64,000 nucleotides of DNA, from contig NZ_JBMSDT010000018.1 of the NCBI RefSeq assembly GCF_049445795.1, positions 1-64,000 of the forward strand, written 5' to 3'. Position 1 is the stretch's first letter. Each line of letters starts with the position of its first letter. Of the stretch, positions 61,196 to 64,000 are shown piece by piece. Position numbers and translations under genes: made by a program. The DNA is from Larkinella sp049445795. GTDB taxonomy: Bacteria; Bacteroidota; Bacteroidia; Cytophagales; Spirosomataceae. The notes beneath the pieces are model-generated. The model saw only the letters and a list, made by a program, of their open reading frames with translations, searched no databases and was not told the DNA's origin.

Positions 61196-61645
61196 TTAAT
61201 TTTGGTCATCGAGCGTCACATCGACCGTCAGATTGGAGTGGTCTTTGGTCGGGCTGAGCTTCACGCTGAGGTTGCTGATGGTGGTGCTGACCGAGTCAGA
61301 GTCGTGCTTGTTCCAGGCGTGGGAGCCCAGGCCGGGGTCGGAGCCGTCGTTAATCTGGTAGTACCAGTAGGGTGATGAACCGATGCCGAACACCTGAATC
61401 GGCACGTGAATTCGGACCCAGAGTGTCTGGTAATCGACGCGGACACCCTGGTAGATGTCGATGGCGCCGTCGGCAATGAACTTCAGCGCGTTCTGATCCA
61501 GCGAGAGGTAGTCGGTGCTGCCGGTGTCCAGCGGGCTGGCGGGCTGGTGATTGACTTCGCCAACGACCGCTTCAGTAACGCCCCCGAAGTGGGTAATGCC
61601 TACGCTGCGCGACGACAGATTGTGGTAATTGATGATCCATGCCAT
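61196..61645 (-). CDS. Unknown beta-rich protein A, first gene of the four-gene cassette
   Basis: The 149-residue protein begins MAWIINYHNLSSRSVGITHF and alternates short strands throughout (LWVRIHVPIQVFGI, YWYYQIND, LTVDVTLDDQN), without signal peptide. The layout is like a small beta-sandwich such as aegerolysin or actinoporin-type proteins, but I see no diagnostic motif and do not assign the family. It is the first gene downstream of the LytTR-type repeat array, so its expression is probably controlled by the regulator next door. Confidence 0.6.
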   Translation of the reverse strand: MAWIINYHNLSSRSVGITHFGGVTEAVVGEVNHQPASPLDTGSTDYLSLDQNALKFIADGAIDIYQGVRVDYQTLWVRIHVPIQVFGIGSSPYWYYQINDGSDPGLGSHAWNKHDSDSVSTTISNLSVKLSPTKDHSNLTVDVTLDDQN

Positions 61646-61699
61646 ATGAAAAAAGGGTTATTGGTTTGGAAAACAGATTGTTGGTTAATTCGACTGGGA

Positions 61700-61792
61700 C
61701 AAAGTAAGCGCGCTTTTTTCGCTCAAAATTTGAGATGTAGGCGAAGGCGGATTCTGTGTAGGCAGAACCGGTTTTTGTGTAGGTGAACGGTT
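61700..61792 (-). promoter_or_regulatory. Three TGTAGG direct repeats at 21-bp spacing plus promoter
   Basis: TGTAGGCGAA (61736), TGTAGGCAGA (61757) and TGTAGGTGAA (61778) recur at exactly 21-base steps, on one face of the helix. The minus-strand promoter follows: TTTTG (61728-61724) and TTACTTTG (61707-61700, one mismatch to TAnnTTTG). The repeats end right beside the -33 element, the layout of an activator site for the cassette starting at 61645. Confidence 0.7.
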
Positions 61793-61858
61793 TCGGGAAG
61801 AATAATTACTCGGGCAAGCCAGCAGTAGGGAAGCCGGTTTTTGTCGGATAACTAGGAG

Positions 61859-61883
61859 AGGGCCGTCGATTGGATCGACGGCC
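61859..61883 (-). terminator. Terminator of the kinase/regulator operon
   Basis: GGGCCGTCGAT-tgg-ATCGACGGCCC is a perfect 11-bp stem, 30 bases after the regulator stop, separating it from the cassette promoter. Confidence 0.8.
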
Positions 61884-61913
61884 CGGCGTTGCCAGGATGG
61901 GCGTCGGGAAACG

Positions 61914-62684
61914 TTACTTTAACTGAAAACAGCGCAGAAAATCGTTGCGGTAGGTTTTGCTGAGCGGGATGATGTGCGTACCGACCGTGACCTCCTGTTC
62001 GCTAAACGTATGGACCTGCCCGACGTTGACGGCGTACGACCGGTGGATGCGGACAAACCGCTTGTAATCCAGCTTTTCCAAAACCGTCGAGAGCGGAAGC
62101 CGGAGGGCGTATTTTTTGCCGGACGTGATGAAGGTGGTATAAATATCCTCGGCGGCCAGAAACATGATGTCGCCGAGGTTGACTTTGATGTAATGATAGC
62201 TCTGTTTGACAAACACCTGTTCGTCGATTTGCAGAATGGTGTCGCGGGTAATGTCCGGTTCGTCGTCCGGCAAATCCGGTCCGGTTTTGGGCGGTTCCGA
62301 CGGATTACGGGCAAAGTTATGGATTGCCATGTCGATGGCAATGCGGAGATCGGTGGGGTTGTACGGTTTGGTCATGAAAGCCGCCGGATAGGTCGACTTG
62401 GCCCGGGCAATGGTTTCGTCGTCGGAGAACGCCGTGAGGTAGATGACCGGCACCCGCTTCGATTCGGTAATCCGGCGGACGGTTTCGATGCCGTCAAATT
62501 CGCCTTTGATGGCAATATCGCAGAGCAGCAGATCGACCTCGTTTTTCCGAAACAGATCAATGGCCTTTGTCCCGTTGTTGGCCATACCGACCACGCAATA
62601 CCCGGCCGCTTCCAGCCGGTCGCTCAGCGCCATGGCCAGAATCGCTTCGTCTTCCACAATCAGGATATTGATTTGCTTTTCCAT
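61914..62684 (-). CDS. LytTR response regulator
   Basis: The 256-residue protein has a receiver domain (1-120) with Asp56 in LLLCDIAIKGEFDG and Lys in FMTKPYNPTDL. A longer-than-usual acidic linker (PDLPDDEPDITRD) and a LytTR domain (about 155-255; FVKQSYHYIKVNLGDIMFL, FVRIHRSYAVNV) follow. The receiver resembles those paired with HisKA_2 kinases, and such a kinase is encoded just upstream. It is the obvious candidate to bind the TGTAGG repeats. Confidence 0.92.
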   Translation of the reverse strand: MEKQINILIVEDEAILAMALSDRLEAAGYCVVGMANNGTKAIDLFRKNEVDLLLCDIAIKGEFDGIETVRRITESKRVPVIYLTAFSDDETIARAKSTYPAAFMTKPYNPTDLRIAIDMAIHNFARNPSEPPKTGPDLPDDEPDITRDTILQIDEQVFVKQSYHYIKVNLGDIMFLAAEDIYTTFITSGKKYALRLPLSTVLEKLDYKRFVRIHRSYAVNVGQVHTFSEQEVTVGTHIIPLSKTYRNDFLRCFQLK

Positions 62685-62708
62685 GACGTTTTTTACAGTA
62701 TTCGGTAT

Positions 62709-62822
62709 TCCGTTTTCGGTGTTCGTTATTCGATATTCAGTGTTCGATATTCATTATTATTCATCCTTTTTCAACATCAGAATAGCGAATATCGAACACT
62801 GAATATCGAATAGTGAAAACGG
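62709..62822. repeat. Inverted repeat of TTCGATATTC units between kinase and regulator genes
   Basis: The 26-base arm 62727-62752 (TATTCGATATTCAGTGTTCG...) is perfectly complementary to 62787-62812, and weaker pairing (CCGTTTTC/GAAAACGG) extends it. It is the same unit family as at 3.3 kb and 14.95 kb. In the transcript it would separate kinase from regulator translation. Confidence 0.85.
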
Positions 62823-62831
62823 AAAACTGTC

Positions 62832-64000
62832 TCACCCCTGAAGCAAGACGGCACTGGTTTCGTCGACCGGGATGTGCAGGCGAAACAATGCCCCGTGCCG
62901 GTTTTCCATCGTGTACTGCCCCCCAAGCTGGTCGGTCAAACCGCCGATGAGTCGTTTTCCGAACGAACCGCCCCGGCTGTGCCACCGCTCCAGGTCCAGG
63001 CCCGGGCCGTTGTCCTGCACTTCCAGCACCATGCCGTCTTCGTTGAGCAACCGGATTTCGAGCCGGGGCTGGTCCGTCAGGCGATACGCGTATTTGAAGG
63101 CATTGGTGAGTAATTCATTCAAAATCAGCGCAATAGGGATGGCCAGGTCGATACTGATCTGCTCGTAATCGCTATGAAACCGGAAGGAGAGCTGCCGGTC
63201 CGAAAAACCGTAGGCATGAATCAGGCTCGTGGTGAGTTCCTGCACGTAGGGGCCAATGTCGATGGACGAAATCTGGTCGGTTTTGTACAACCGCTGGTGA
63301 ATCAGCGACATGACCTCGATGCGCTGCTGGCCTTCCTGAAAGGCTTTGACGGCCTGCTCGTCGGTCAGACGGCTCGATTGCAGGTGCAACAGGCTCGACA
63401 CAATGCTCAGGTTGTTCTTAACCCGGTGGTGCAACTCCTTCATCACCAGCCGCAATTGCTGCGACTGCTGCTCGATGCGGGCCTTGTCCTGCGCCAGTTC
63501 GCGGGTGCGGGCCTGCACTTTCTGCTCCAGTTCAAAATTCTGATTTTTGATCAGTTGTTCGGTCTGGTTTCGGTACGAAATCAGCTTGTTAGCCACGGCG
63601 ACCGAAAACAGGATGGCGTGTGCTCCGGCGCTCATCAGTAGCAGGTTATGAATCGACCAGGCGTAGGTGATAAACCCGTAGATGTACAGCGACAGAAACA
63701 GGATGGCGATAATCGGCACGGTATACGCCACCAAAAACAGAAACGCCGGTTTGTAGCCCCGGGAGTAAAGTTTGATCCCGGCGTACAGCAGAAAAGCCGC
63801 CGAGAGCGGAGCCGCATTCTGGTAGAGCGTCGAAATGCCGGACAAACCCAGGCAAGCCGCCAGAAAGGTGAGCGAAAAGAGGGCAAAAAAGATCCGGAAG
63901 CCGATTTTCATGTACCGGTCGCCCTGCTGGCGGATGCGCAGGAAATAATACGCAAACGTGTTGGAAAGCAGGGCGGTAACAATCGGCAGGCCGAAGTAAA
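62832..64000 (-). CDS. 7TMR-DISM-type sensor histidine kinase, 5' end outside the window
   Basis: The frame is open to the right edge, so the true start lies beyond it; the Met at 63911 is internal. Visible are several membrane helices (FFALFSLTFLAACLGLSG, AFLFLVAYTVPIIAILFL and more), typical of 7TM diverse-intracellular-signalling modules. A coiled coil with QNFELEQKVQARTRELAQ follows. A HisKA_2 domain has the phospho-acceptor His in LHHRVKNNLSIVSSLL, and the ATPase domain shows LNELLTNAFKYAY and VQDNGPGLD. A periplasmic carbohydrate-like sensor domain is expected upstream. Partner is the LytTR regulator downstream. Confidence 0.9.
   Translation of the reverse strand, partial: YFGLPIVTALLSNTFAYYFLRIRQQGDRYMKIGFRIFFALFSLTFLAACLGLSGISTLYQNAAPLSAAFLLYAGIKLYSRGYKPAFLFLVAYTVPIIAILFLSLYIYGFITYAWSIHNLLLMSAGAHAILFSVAVANKLISYRNQTEQLIKNQNFELEQKVQARTRELAQDKARIEQQSQQLRLVMKELHHRVKNNLSIVSSLLHLQSSRLTDEQAVKAFQEGQQRIEVMSLIHQRLYKTDQISSIDIGPYVQELTTSLIHAYGFSDRQLSFRFHSDYEQISIDLAIPIALILNELLTNAFKYAYRLTDQPRLEIRLLNEDGMVLEVQDNGPGLDLERWHSRGGSFGKRLIGGLTDQLGGQYTMENRHGALFRLHIPVDETSAVLLQG

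Noticed and set aside
61196..61645. Protein A as an aegerolysin or actinoporin
   Set aside because: Only the general beta-sandwich layout fits; I see no diagnostic residues, so the family was not assigned.
61736..61792. TGTAGG repeats considered as a CRISPR array
   Set aside because: Repeats are only 10 bases with 11-base gaps and three copies, far from any cas gene; a regulator site fits better.
63911..63911. Met at 63911 as the start of the right-edge kinase
   Set aside because: The frame stays open to position 64000 with hydrophobic, protein-like sequence (YFGLPIVTALLSNTFAYYFL), so the start is outside the window.

Overview
The window looks like a chromosomal segment of a Bacteroidota bacterium of the Cytophagales, most likely the Spirosomaceae (Spirosoma/Larkinella type). 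The reasons are the T9SS-sorted CotH protein, LytS/LytTR signalling pairs, TonB receptors of the outer-membrane-beta-barrel type, a Bacteroidota-style arg block, planctomycete-like cytochrome proteins, Bacteroidota -7 boxes (TAnnTTTG) and a moderately GC-rich base composition. The family call is inference. I saw no rRNA, tRNA or CRISPR array.

Layout. 0-4.5 kb is an accessory island. It holds the first codons of a probable IS481-type transposase, a divergent promoter palindrome, a three-gene export operon (membrane protein, thioredoxin-like protein, C39-peptidase ABC exporter), an AT-rich PLOD-like glycosyltransferase gene and a perfect 31-bp palindrome. 4.5-21.5 kb is mostly housekeeping: lolA, ftsK, pyrD, cysM, a lone LytTR regulator, fadD, an arginine block (acyltransferase, argG, glycosyltransferase, argC), aat, proBA and a sterol-desaturase-like hydroxylase. 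21.5-31 kb has small unknowns, a subclass B1 metallo-beta-lactamase, a double SGNH hydrolase, a TonB-dependent receptor and an intradiol dioxygenase. 31-47.5 kb is rich in LytS kinases and LytTR regulators. It also carries NlpE-like lipoprotein-type proteins, a PSD1 cytochrome protein, idi, a diheme cytochrome and an isoquinoline-oxidoreductase-like molybdoenzyme. 47.5-56.2 kb has an agmatine-deiminase-like lipoprotein, the CotH/T9SS protein and a large HEAT-repeat/cytochrome protein.

The most unusual region is 56.4-64 kb, all on the minus strand. In transcription order it reads: a 7TM-type histidine kinase (cut by the window edge), a LytTR response regulator, a terminator, three 10-bp direct repeats at exactly 21-bp spacing just upstream of a promoter, four small genes of unknown function (two of them paralogous), a class I lanthipeptide precursor, a luciferase-like flavin monooxygenase, a LanC cyclase and a second lanthipeptide precursor. 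The two precursors share leader peptides and a conserved 5' untranslated region. No LanB dehydratase is present. My working reading is a sensor-controlled RiPP/effector locus whose dehydratase, and perhaps exporter, act from elsewhere; the exporter at 1.07-3.26 kb is one candidate.

Scattered signals include a family of intergenic inverted repeats built of ATTCGATATTC-like units, a nested palindromic element at 33.3 kb, 20-21-bp-spaced direct repeats beside all three kinase/LytTR loci, and heavy use of the octamer AAAACCGG/CCGGTTTT.
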